The position numbers and the translations under genes were made by a program. The notes below the pieces were generated by a model. It had not been told where the DNA came from. It was given only the letters and a program-made list of their open reading frames with translations, and searched no databases. Shown piece by piece: positions 38,602 to 46,890 of a DNA stretch of 64,000 nucleotides. Numbering within the stretch: the stretch's first letter is position 1; each line of letters begins with the position of its first letter. Origin of the DNA: Bryobacteraceae bacterium (GTDB lineage Bacteria; Acidobacteriota; Terriglobia; Bryobacterales; Bryobacteraceae); assembly GCA_025928545.1 (NCBI GenBank), contig JAICJH010000021.1:1-64000 (forward strand). The letters run 5' to 3'.

Positions 38602-39966
38602 TCAGACTAAATCTTCAAGCCCGCGCACCGGCGGAGGCTCACCGTGGACACGAATCTCGCGGGCCATCGTGCGCGTGCCATCCCGGATTATTGCAACCTC
38701 ATGAAGTCCCGCCGCGACGACTGGCCGCAGCTTTACATTAATTTGGCCCGTTTCGACCAGCACCTCGGTTGGATAATGCGGGATACCTGAGACATGCACC
38801 ACTGTATTACCGGCGTCGGACGTAACCGGGAGCCCCTCAACCCAAATCGTGAACCAGCCACCGTTAGCCCAGTTCACCTCCTCAGGCGTCCATGTCGTCC
38901 CATCCTGAATTGCTTTGATCACTGGAGTCACGGCGCCGCCCCGAAGGTCGAGGTGAAACGTCTCCCAATCGGACCATGTGGCATGGCCGATCTTAATTCT
39001 CGCCGTGTGGCGTCCCGGGCTGCTGCCTGGCGGAATCCGAAAACTGACATGCAGGCCATCGGCATTCAATGAGCAATCGAACGGCGCGACACCAAATTCG
39101 TCGATTTGCGGGAAAACGGAATCGAGCGGGGGCGCGGCGTCATACGCCCAATAACACCAAAGCACGACATATTCTTCCCTGGCTGAATTGAAAGACCGGC
39201 CCCGATGCATATTGCTGCTAAGGCCTGCAACTTTGATGGGCGGATCGACATCGGCAGGCAAGTCTTGCCATTTACGGTGAGCCAGCACGCACGCCGATTT
39301 TTCCGTTACCCGGGAAACCTCGGCACTTGCGAAGCCTGCCGATCTTATCCATGCCTCCACGGCGCCGACCGTCGGGCCGCACCAATTATCCAGTTGTCCG
39401 GCCAGTTCGCCACGCTCATAGAATTCGGCGTATGGGATGGTGCGCCTGTTGCCCGCCAGGTAATCCTTGCCGTCGATCACGAACGTATCGATGATGCAGA
39501 CGCCACTCGTGAGGGCGCAAAGCTTTTCCATGGCAAGAAAGGGATGCTTCAGGTGATAGAGAACCCCCAGACATAGAACGATGTCGAATGTGCCCAGTTC
39601 GGCGGGATCGAGATCGTAGAGTTCGGCCTGAATGTATGTTGCCGAAGAGCCAAACGCACGATGCAGTGATCGGAACGTATCGAGGTCGACCACGTCCACG
39701 GCTGTGACTTCAGCGCCCCGGCGCTCCATTTCAAACGTGTAATAGCCATCCCAGGGACCAATATCCAAAACCCGTTTGCCGCTCAGGTTTTCGGGCAATC
39801 GAAACGACTCGATTCTCTGCTGTTGCCATGCCAGACTCATCGAGCCTTCCGCTACCTTACCGTTCGGAAGCAGAAAGCTGTGGTAAAGACCCGTCTTCTC
39901 CAGATTAGTTCTGACCGGGTTAACCTTGCGCTCTTGCCGGAGATCGAATTCGTTATCCATCCGCAA
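38602..39966 (-). CDS. SAM-dependent methyltransferase (DUF1698-like) with beta-rich C-terminal extension
   Basis: LSGKRVLDIGPWDGYYTFEMERRGAEVTAVDVVD; FDIVLCLGVLYHLKHPFLAMEKLCALT. Confidence 0.82.
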   Translation of the reverse strand: MRMDNEFDLRQERKVNPVRTNLEKTGLYHSFLLPNGKVAEGSMSLAWQQQRIESFRLPENLSGKRVLDIGPWDGYYTFEMERRGAEVTAVDVVDLDTFRSLHRAFGSSATYIQAELYDLDPAELGTFDIVLCLGVLYHLKHPFLAMEKLCALTSGVCIIDTFVIDGKDYLAGNRRTIPYAEFYERGELAGQLDNWCGPTVGAVEAWIRSAGFASAEVSRVTEKSACVLAHRKWQDLPADVDPPIKVAGLSSNMHRGRSFNSAREEYVVLWCYWAYDAAPPLDSVFPQIDEFGVAPFDCSLNADGLHVSFRIPPGSSPGRHTARIKIGHATWSDWETFHLDLRGGAVTPVIKAIQDGTTWTPEEVNWANGGWFTIWVEGLPVTSDAGNTVVHVSGIPHYPTEVLVETGQINVKLRPVVAAGLHEVAIIRDGTRTMAREIRVHGEPPPVRGLEDLV

Positions 39967-40008
39967 TCGACATTATCTCTTTGGATGTTGTGGTCGAATA
40001 GAAGGAGC

Positions 40009-41772
40009 ATGCGTTCCATCTTCTTTTCCGGCCTGATCGTCATGGCCGGTCTCCTCGCGGCGCAGAATGACGGAGTTACCCAGCCTTCGCTCATTTACCG
40101 CAGCGAGCCGGAATACTCCGCTGAAGCAACGCGCGCGCGCGTCCAGTCGAGCGTCATGCTGAGCATCATTGTTGGCGAAGACGGCCGTGCGCACGATATC
40201 AAGGTCACGCACGGCGCGGGTTTCGGTCTGGATGAAAAAGCCATCGAAGCAATGGATCAGTGGCGCTTCAATCCCGCAACCCGTGACGGCCACCCGGCTG
40301 CGGTTCCGGCCAATATTGAAATGAACTTCAGTATTCTCGCGAGAAACGATCCCGAGGACCACACCGGCCAGCAAGCGCGACTCAACTTCACCCTCCCGCC
40401 CGGCGCCACCAGACCCGAACTTGTCGCGGGAAAACTCCCGGCTAATCCTGCCGCTCCCGGAAAGCAGGCGCTCCGCTTCCACCTGCAGGTCGACGCCCAG
40501 GGTGCGCCGAAGAATGTCAGCGCTCTGAGTTCCACAGATCCTGCCTGGGAAAAGCAGGTACTGCGCGTTGTTCAAACGTGGCGATTTCAGCCGGCCACGA
40601 TGAACGGCAGCGCGGTTCAGGTGGAGGGCATCTTCGAGTTTGAACACGATGGAGCAGCCGAACCCGCTATCTCGATTGTTATGGATAAAAGCAATGCGGT
40701 CGGCGACGAAGCTCTTGCCTCTCGCCCGGCCCCTGCCCCGTTGCCGGTTTCCGGCTTAAGTCCACGGTCGCAGCATACTGCGACGGTGCTGCCGAACGGA
40801 ACCGTCCTGCTGGCTGGCGGAGCCGCGCACGTGAGCGAATTACCACCCGGTTCCAACGATTTCCATTCCCTGTCGTCGGCCCAGATCTTCGACTGGGCGA
40901 CCCGGAGAATTGCGAATTCCGGCGAGATGCTGACAGCGCGCTCCAGACACACGGCGACACTCCTCCGTGACGGAACGGTTCTGATCGTGGGCGGTTACGG
41001 GACCCAGCCCATCGCAAGCGCGGAGATCTTCGATCCTTCCACAGGAAAATTTTCATCCACTGGCAGCCTTCACGAAGCCCGCGAATCGCACGTCGCCGCC
41101 ATTCTGCCCGATGGACGCGTGTTGGTGTGTGGTGGTACCGGCGCCGGAAACAAATATCTGGTCAGCGCCGAAATCTACGATCCGCGCACGAAGCTATTCT
41201 CAACTACGGGGAACATGACTGTGGCGCGGACATCCTTCCGGTCCATCGTGCTGAAGGATGGCCGTATTTTGGTCGCCGGCGGCTTTGGCGCCGCAGGGGG
41301 CACGGTGGAAATTTACGATCCGGCGCGCGGAGACTTTCGCGCAGCCGGCAGCATGGCGGCTCCCCGCTATGGCTTCAGCGCAACGCTTCTCGAAACAGGG
41401 AAGATACTGATCGCGGGCGGCAGCGCCGGTTCCGCCGAGGGACCGGCATCGCCAACGTCTGAAATCTTCGATCCCGCCACGAGTTCATTTCAGGCCAGCG
41501 GCCCCATGTCTTTGGCGCGTGAGTTCCATGAAGCGTTGTTGATGAAGAACGGCAAAGTTCTGATCTCCGGCGGCATTCCGGGATCGCCGGGAACGCCGGT
41601 CGCGCCTACCGAAATCTTCGACCCGGTTTCGGGAACATTCACGCCGGGCCCGGTACTCAGCGGCCGGCATACCGGCCACACGTCGACTCTTCTCCAGGAT
41701 GGCTCGGTGCTCGTAGTCGGAAGCGGCCTGATCGGCAACGGCGGGAGCGCTGAACTCCTGATGCTGAAATGA
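40009..41772 (+). CDS. Two TonB-C-terminal-like domains fused to a Kelch-type beta-propeller
   Basis: QPSLIYRSEPEYSAEATRARVQSSVMLSIIVGEDGRAHDIKVTHGAGFGLDEKAIEAMDQWRFNPA plus a second copy; then repeated RHTATLLRDGTVLIVGG blades. GAAGGAG before ATG. Confidence 0.8.
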   Translation: MRSIFFSGLIVMAGLLAAQNDGVTQPSLIYRSEPEYSAEATRARVQSSVMLSIIVGEDGRAHDIKVTHGAGFGLDEKAIEAMDQWRFNPATRDGHPAAVPANIEMNFSILARNDPEDHTGQQARLNFTLPPGATRPELVAGKLPANPAAPGKQALRFHLQVDAQGAPKNVSALSSTDPAWEKQVLRVVQTWRFQPATMNGSAVQVEGIFEFEHDGAAEPAISIVMDKSNAVGDEALASRPAPAPLPVSGLSPRSQHTATVLPNGTVLLAGGAAHVSELPPGSNDFHSLSSAQIFDWATRRIANSGEMLTARSRHTATLLRDGTVLIVGGYGTQPIASAEIFDPSTGKFSSTGSLHEARESHVAAILPDGRVLVCGGTGAGNKYLVSAEIYDPRTKLFSTTGNMTVARTSFRSIVLKDGRILVAGGFGAAGGTVEIYDPARGDFRAAGSMAAPRYGFSATLLETGKILIAGGSAGSAEGPASPTSEIFDPATSSFQASGPMSLAREFHEALLMKNGKVLISGGIPGSPGTPVAPTEIFDPVSGTFTPGPVLSGRHTGHTSTLLQDGSVLVVGSGLIGNGGSAELLMLK

Positions 41773-41824
41773 GCTTCGTCCGAGACCTGGAAATATACTG
41801 GTTTCGGTAGATGGAAGCCAAAAA

Positions 41825-42832
41825 ATGAACACAGTTAACGTTGTCGGCGCCGGCATTATGGGACTGGCATCCGCGTGGCGTCTGGCCCAGCGGGGATGGC
41901 AGGTCACGGTTTTCGACAGAAGAGAAGCAATCCGCGAGGCCAGTTGGGCCGCGGCCGGAATGCTCGCACCTGGTGGTGAAATCGATTCGAAAACTCTGCT
42001 GTCGGAATTGGCTTTGCGCAGCCTTGCGATGTACCCGGAGTTCGTGCGCGATCTGGAAGAAGAAACGAACCTTACGGTCGAATATCGTGAATGCGGCGCA
42101 ACGGAAGTCGCGTTTGACGACGCGGCCTTTACCGCACTGACCGACAAGGCCGCGCGGCAGGCACGCATTGGCATCCCATCAGAACCGTGCCGATACAGCG
42201 CAAACGGATCCGACTTCCCGGCGCGGCGCTATCCCGACGATGCGATCGTCGATCCTCTCTGCGTGAATGACGCGCTGCTGGCGGCGTGCCGGAAGCGCGG
42301 TGTCGCCATTCGCGAGCACGAGACCGTGACCGAAATTCTGGCAGGCGGCTCGGGAGTAAAAACAGAGCAGGGCGAGTACCCGTCGGATCGAGTGCTGATT
42401 GCCGCCGGAGCATGGAGTTCAGCTTTGCTGCCGGGCCTGCCACGCTCCTGGCCAGTGAAAGGCCACATGCTGTATTTCGACATGGAGCCGGGGTTGCTGA
42501 ACGGGATTGTGCGCAGCGAAGGAGTTTACCTGCTGCAGCGGGATGCCGGCGGCGTCATCGTCGGCAGTTCCATGGAAGATGCCGGATTCGACCGCGAAAT
42601 AGCACCGGAGATTGTGACGGATATCCATCGACGCGCGGCAAAGCTTCTGCCTGCCCTCAGCGGTGTGAAGCCCGCCGACTGCTGGAATGGACTGCGACCG
42701 GCCACGGATGTCGGCCCTGTTATTGGCCGGGTGGACGATACGAATACGTGGACAGCATACGGACACTTTCGCAATGGGATATTGCTGGCGCCGGTGACCT
42801 CTGCAATGATCGCCGAACAATTTGCAAATTGA
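41825..42832 (+). CDS. thiO: Glycine oxidase ThiO (FAD-dependent)
   Basis: NVVGAGIMGLASAWRLAQRGWQVTVFDRRE; NGLRPATDVGPVIGRVDDTNTWTAYGHFRNGILLAPVTSAMIA. Confidence 0.87.
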   Translation: MNTVNVVGAGIMGLASAWRLAQRGWQVTVFDRREAIREASWAAAGMLAPGGEIDSKTLLSELALRSLAMYPEFVRDLEEETNLTVEYRECGATEVAFDDAAFTALTDKAARQARIGIPSEPCRYSANGSDFPARRYPDDAIVDPLCVNDALLAACRKRGVAIREHETVTEILAGGSGVKTEQGEYPSDRVLIAAGAWSSALLPGLPRSWPVKGHMLYFDMEPGLLNGIVRSEGVYLLQRDAGGVIVGSSMEDAGFDREIAPEIVTDIHRRAAKLLPALSGVKPADCWNGLRPATDVGPVIGRVDDTNTWTAYGHFRNGILLAPVTSAMIAEQFAN

Positions 42833-42841
42833 AATCCGCAT

Positions 42842-43681
42842 TCAGGCGGTAGACCACAACGGAAACGGCGCCCCAGCCGCGTTCCTGCAGCCTTCCAGCA
42901 GTTCGGGCATGCGCTTGCGTCGCGCCAGCAACTTTTCCAGCATTGCTTCGAGCGCCGCGTAATCCTCGCCAATCCAGCCGGGCGGAATCTGCCTGAGTGC
43001 ACGGTCCAGCACTTCCTCCGGGAAATGGATTACTCGGCTCAGCCAGGGATCGAAATCGTGGATCGACCGCACCTTCGAGTAAACCACGCGCCGCGGATAT
43101 AGGCCGGTGATGGCCGATTCCGGGAAGTCCCAGTGCGGCCCGTTGAAGGCAAAGCCATGATCGATCATCAGCGCCACAAAGCCAAGCTTGCGGGGCGGGA
43201 TGCCAGGGTGGACGAGCCAGTCCTTCAATTGCGCCCGGAAGAAGATGGACTGCCGGCCGTCCGCGTTGGCCACCCAACGGTCGAATACAAGTGAGGCGAG
43301 GAACTGCTCCACGTTTGCCACCTGGCCAAGCAGCGCGTCGGGAATGAAATCGTAGATTGCGGTCGATTGGGGAGTACCGGGGTGGCGCGACCCGAAATGC
43401 CAGCCCGGTTCGATCGCCGTTTGACGCGCGCCGATTCGTAAGCCGACCTCCGGATTATCATCCAGGAATTCGCGCGAGAGCGAAACCAGGCGCTGCTCCG
43501 GCGCCGCGATCTGAAGATGCGAAAGAATTTCGCCGGCAATCCACTCATTCACCAAAATCCTGCGATGCTGCGGGTTATTCTGGAATTTGACGATGTAGTA
43601 ATGACCATCGTCGGCTTCGAGCAGGTGTGCCTGGGCACCGCCCCTCATCTTCCGGATGAAGTGGCGGGCGTTTACCGGCAT
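42842..43681 (-). CDS. HipA-like kinase family protein
   Basis: RKMRGGAQAHLLEADDGHYYIVKFQNNPQHRRILVNEWIAGEILSHL; FDRWVANADGRQSIF; MIDHGFAFNGPHW. Confidence 0.72.
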   Translation of the reverse strand: MPVNARHFIRKMRGGAQAHLLEADDGHYYIVKFQNNPQHRRILVNEWIAGEILSHLQIAAPEQRLVSLSREFLDDNPEVGLRIGARQTAIEPGWHFGSRHPGTPQSTAIYDFIPDALLGQVANVEQFLASLVFDRWVANADGRQSIFFRAQLKDWLVHPGIPPRKLGFVALMIDHGFAFNGPHWDFPESAITGLYPRRVVYSKVRSIHDFDPWLSRVIHFPEEVLDRALRQIPPGWIGEDYAALEAMLEKLLARRKRMPELLEGCRNAAGAPFPLWSTA

Positions 43682-43725
43682 ACTGCGCTTCCGGAGAACG
43701 ATACGATCATTGAGGAGAAGAACAA

Positions 43726-43977
43726 TTGCCCGACGAAATCAAACCCGCGACCGACGCCCCGAACCCGGCAAAAGACGCTGAGAAGAGCCGCGATGAAGTT
43801 GCACTGGAACTGATGAAGTTCATTGCGGTAACCACGGGATATGGAAAAGGAACCGGGGCGGCTGCCGGATTCCAGGGTAAGCCTTCCAAGACAGCCGAGG
43901 AGTACACCGACGCCCTGTTGCAATTGTTTGAGAAGTGCCGTTCGGTAGTTGCCAAGCCGGTTGTGTCGGCGAAATAA
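43726..43977 (+). CDS. Small hypothetical protein
   Basis: 83-aa ORF, Ala/Lys-rich N-term, helical C-term; codon usage typical of window. Confidence 0.5.
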   Translation: MPDEIKPATDAPNPAKDAEKSRDEVALELMKFIAVTTGYGKGTGAAAGFQGKPSKTAEEYTDALLQLFEKCRSVVAKPVVSAK

Positions 43978-44003
43978 AGAATCAATTAAGCTTCCGTACA
44001 GCA

Positions 44004-44042
44004 AATCGCGCGACGACGGGCGGCCCCCGTCGCGCGCGATTC
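44004..44042. terminator. GC-rich inverted repeat between convergent genes
   Basis: AATCGCGCGACG ... CGTCGCGCGCGATT stem; no clear T-run. Confidence 0.45.
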
Positions 44043-44067
44043 GCTCAAACGTTAACAGACGAAGGCG

Positions 44068-44694
44068 TCAGCGGCGGCCTGACTTCTTCTTAGCCACTGG
44101 CTTTTTGGCGCCTGTTTTCTTTGCTGCCTTTTTAGGCGCTGCTTTCTTAGGAGCGGCCTTTTTGGCGGCTTTCTTTACTGCTTTTTTCGGCGCAGCCTTC
44201 TTCGCTGCTTTTTTCGGGGCTGCTTTTTTGGGAGCGGCTTTCTTCGTTGCCTTTTTGGGAGCTGCCTTTTTGGGCGCTGCCTTTTTGGCGGCCTTTTTCG
44301 AAGCAGCTTTCTTTACTGCCTTTTTCACCGTCTTCTTCGCCGCGGCTTTCTTTGTTGCCTTTTTAGCGGCTTTCTTTTTCGCCGGGGCTGCCGCCTTCAC
44401 TGGCGCCACCGGAGCCGGTGCAGACGCCTTGCGCGCTTTTTTGGCAGGCTTACGCGCTGGCGTGGCGGCCGCCTGTGGCTCGGAATCGGATGTGTCGACG
44501 ATCTCGACGATTTCCGTCACGGTGACAGGAACAGCCGTCACAACGGCGACAACCTCTTCCTCATCGTCATCGTCAATTTCCCCATCCTCGTACTCATCGA
44601 GTTTGGCTGGCTCTCCGCCAACTTCGTCGTCGTAATCCCGGAAATCTTCCATCTCATCTTCATCCCGGGCGACCAGCTTCAGATCATCGAACAT
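44068..44694 (-). CDS. Histone H1-like Lys/Ala-rich protein with acidic N-terminus
   Basis: Acidic N-term (DDDDEEEV) and C-term of repeated KKAAPKKA/AKKA units, H1/AlgP-like. Confidence 0.78.
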   Translation of the reverse strand: MFDDLKLVARDEDEMEDFRDYDDEVGGEPAKLDEYEDGEIDDDDEEEVVAVVTAVPVTVTEIVEIVDTSDSEPQAAATPARKPAKKARKASAPAPVAPVKAAAPAKKKAAKKATKKAAAKKTVKKAVKKAASKKAAKKAAPKKAAPKKATKKAAPKKAAPKKAAKKAAPKKAVKKAAKKAAPKKAAPKKAAKKTGAKKPVAKKKSGRR

Positions 44695-44906
44695 TCAATC
44701 AGCCTCCTGAACGGCGCAATCACCATTAGCATACCTGTTTTTCATTTGTTCGCAACAGTCTGCGCGTGTTTTTGATAGAAAAATCCGAAGAAAATTCGGG
44801 GAGGCCGCTAATGACAAGCTTTTTCGTGGCGCCAGATTGCATAAATCGGCGTATCTGCTACCTGGTCATTGAGATCCAGCAGGGAAAAATCGGGGTTGGC
44901 GACTTG

Positions 44907-46652
44907 TCAGCGAACGATTGCAGCGACCGGTTGCTTCGCCCGGGCGATTGAAGTCGCGGGCTTCGCGGCAGGAGTCTTGAGTGACGCCTTTGCGACCAGA
45001 CCGGCACCCGCCGCGGGCGCCTTGCGGCCTGCTTTCAGACCGGCGGATTTCGATATGGCGGAACTTGCCACGCGTCTCCCGCTCTTTCCCTTCGATTTGG
45101 CTGCAACCACCCTAATCGGCTTCGGCGGAGCCTCGTGATACGCCGCCGGAATCACCAGCCGGTCGCCGGGAGCCAGGTCAGCGCTTTTTTCAAGCCGGTT
45201 CGCACTGGCGATCACCGTCGAAGTGGACTTATAACGCGTCGCGATGGCTGACAGACTCTCGCCCGCCTCCACCTTATGCAATCGCGCGGTTGCGCGGTTT
45301 ACAGCGGGAACGGTGGCGAGGCCGGCGATGACATCCTGCGCCATCCCCTTGGGAACATGCAGGTCATAGCCTTCCGGAGCGGTTCCACGCAGCAAGGCGG
45401 GATTCAACTGTTGCAATTCGGGAATGGGCGTCTCGGTCAGATCGCTGATCAGGCCCAGGTTCACGTTCGAATCGAGAGTGAGCGTCTCATATTCCACTGC
45501 ACGTTCGGGCGTGATGTCGTAGATCCCGTACTCAGGCGCGTTCTTCGAGACGATCGTCATGGCCAGAATGATGGGCACGTAGTTGGCGGTCTCGGCCGGA
45601 ATTACCTTGCGGGCGCGCAGTTCCCAGAAATCGGCATAACCCGTCCGTTCCACGGCTTTCTCGATAACGCCCGGTCCGCAGTTATAAGCCGCCATGGCCA
45701 GATACCAGTCGTGGAATTCGTTGTACAGATCATGAAGGTGGTGGGCGGCGGCGCGGGTGGCTTTTTCCGGGTCCAGACGATCGTCTGTCCAGGGCGTCTG
45801 CATTAACCCGTATTGATTGCCGCGGAACTTGACGAATTGCCACATCCCCTTGGCTGCTGCCACGGAGACGGCGCGAGGCATAAAACCGGATTCGGCCTGG
45901 GCGAGACGGATCAGTTCCGGCGGAATACCTTCCTCGGCGAAGATCTTCGTGATCATCGCGTCGTACTTGCCGGCGCGGATCAGGCCATTCTCAATAGTCC
46001 TGTGGCCGCGCCCACTGAAATAGTTCACGTAACCCAGGACAGCATCATTCACAGTAAGCGGCAGCACGGAAGACGTGTTCTTCAGCTGGGTTTCGACCTT
46101 GTCTTTGATCCTGGGGTCCACCGGAAAGGTCATCTGCAGAATGTCGTCGATCGGAGCTTTGTCAAAGCCAGGCGCTTCATCGGTTACGGCCGCCCCCATT
46201 CCCGTCAGATCGTAACGGTTAATGGAATCCACCATCTCTTCCAGCGTGTGCTCAAAAAGCGTTCTGTTAGTGGGCGAATCGGATGCCCGCATCATCAGGC
46301 CGATGGCGGCGTCGAAATCGGATCGCGCGTGGTCGAAATCGCTGTTCAGATAGAATCGGCTTCCGGTGCGAAACTTTTCCTCGGCCTGGTGAATCAATAT
46401 GTCGGACGCATTGGGATGGAAAACCGAGGTTCCCTGATTTTCCCGGGTAACTTCTGTGAGGTAGGGGATTCGCTCAGTGTCGGCTATATCAGGGGTGATG
46501 CCGATAGCTGGAGTGCGAATGACCGCCGGGAGGAAAGAACTCTGGATACCGGATTGCTGCGGGAAAACAGGAAGGGCTAAAAGGACGGCACAAACACCGA
46601 CTGCGACAGTGTGGCGCAAGGGGGCTGGAAGTGTTTTGTGACGCCGGGCCAT
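44907..46652 (-). CDS. LysM-containing lytic murein transglycosylase (MltD-like)
   Basis: GIPPELIRLAQAESGFMPRAVSVAAAKGMWQFVKFRGNQYGL (SLT); HKVEAGESLSAIATRYKSTSTVIASANRL (LysM). Confidence 0.92.
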   Translation of the reverse strand: MARRHKTLPAPLRHTVAVGVCAVLLALPVFPQQSGIQSSFLPAVIRTPAIGITPDIADTERIPYLTEVTRENQGTSVFHPNASDILIHQAEEKFRTGSRFYLNSDFDHARSDFDAAIGLMMRASDSPTNRTLFEHTLEEMVDSINRYDLTGMGAAVTDEAPGFDKAPIDDILQMTFPVDPRIKDKVETQLKNTSSVLPLTVNDAVLGYVNYFSGRGHRTIENGLIRAGKYDAMITKIFAEEGIPPELIRLAQAESGFMPRAVSVAAAKGMWQFVKFRGNQYGLMQTPWTDDRLDPEKATRAAAHHLHDLYNEFHDWYLAMAAYNCGPGVIEKAVERTGYADFWELRARKVIPAETANYVPIILAMTIVSKNAPEYGIYDITPERAVEYETLTLDSNVNLGLISDLTETPIPELQQLNPALLRGTAPEGYDLHVPKGMAQDVIAGLATVPAVNRATARLHKVEAGESLSAIATRYKSTSTVIASANRLEKSADLAPGDRLVIPAAYHEAPPKPIRVVAAKSKGKSGRRVASSAISKSAGLKAGRKAPAAGAGLVAKASLKTPAAKPATSIARAKQPVAAIVR

Positions 46653-46890
46653 TCAGTCTCCTTCAGGCAGAATTCTAAGTTCCGGGGTACGGGCCTGGTT
46701 GGGCCTGACCCGTGTCCAACACTCTCGATTACAGACTATCATAGCGGTTTGGCCTGATTCACCCGTCTGTAACCCTGGGCTCCTGCTCGTTATGGGGTTG
46801 AGGCTTCGCTCATCCCTTCGAGCCGCATCCTCAACGTTCGCAGCTCGGTAAGCGTAGCCGATTCAATAAAAGCTCTTCTCTGCTTCGCGG

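Noticed and set aside
43949-44635. 228-aa + strand ORF rich in FFAAFLGAAFLG that looks like a membrane protein
   Set aside because: It is the antisense translation of the KKAAPKKA repeat in the H1-like gene.
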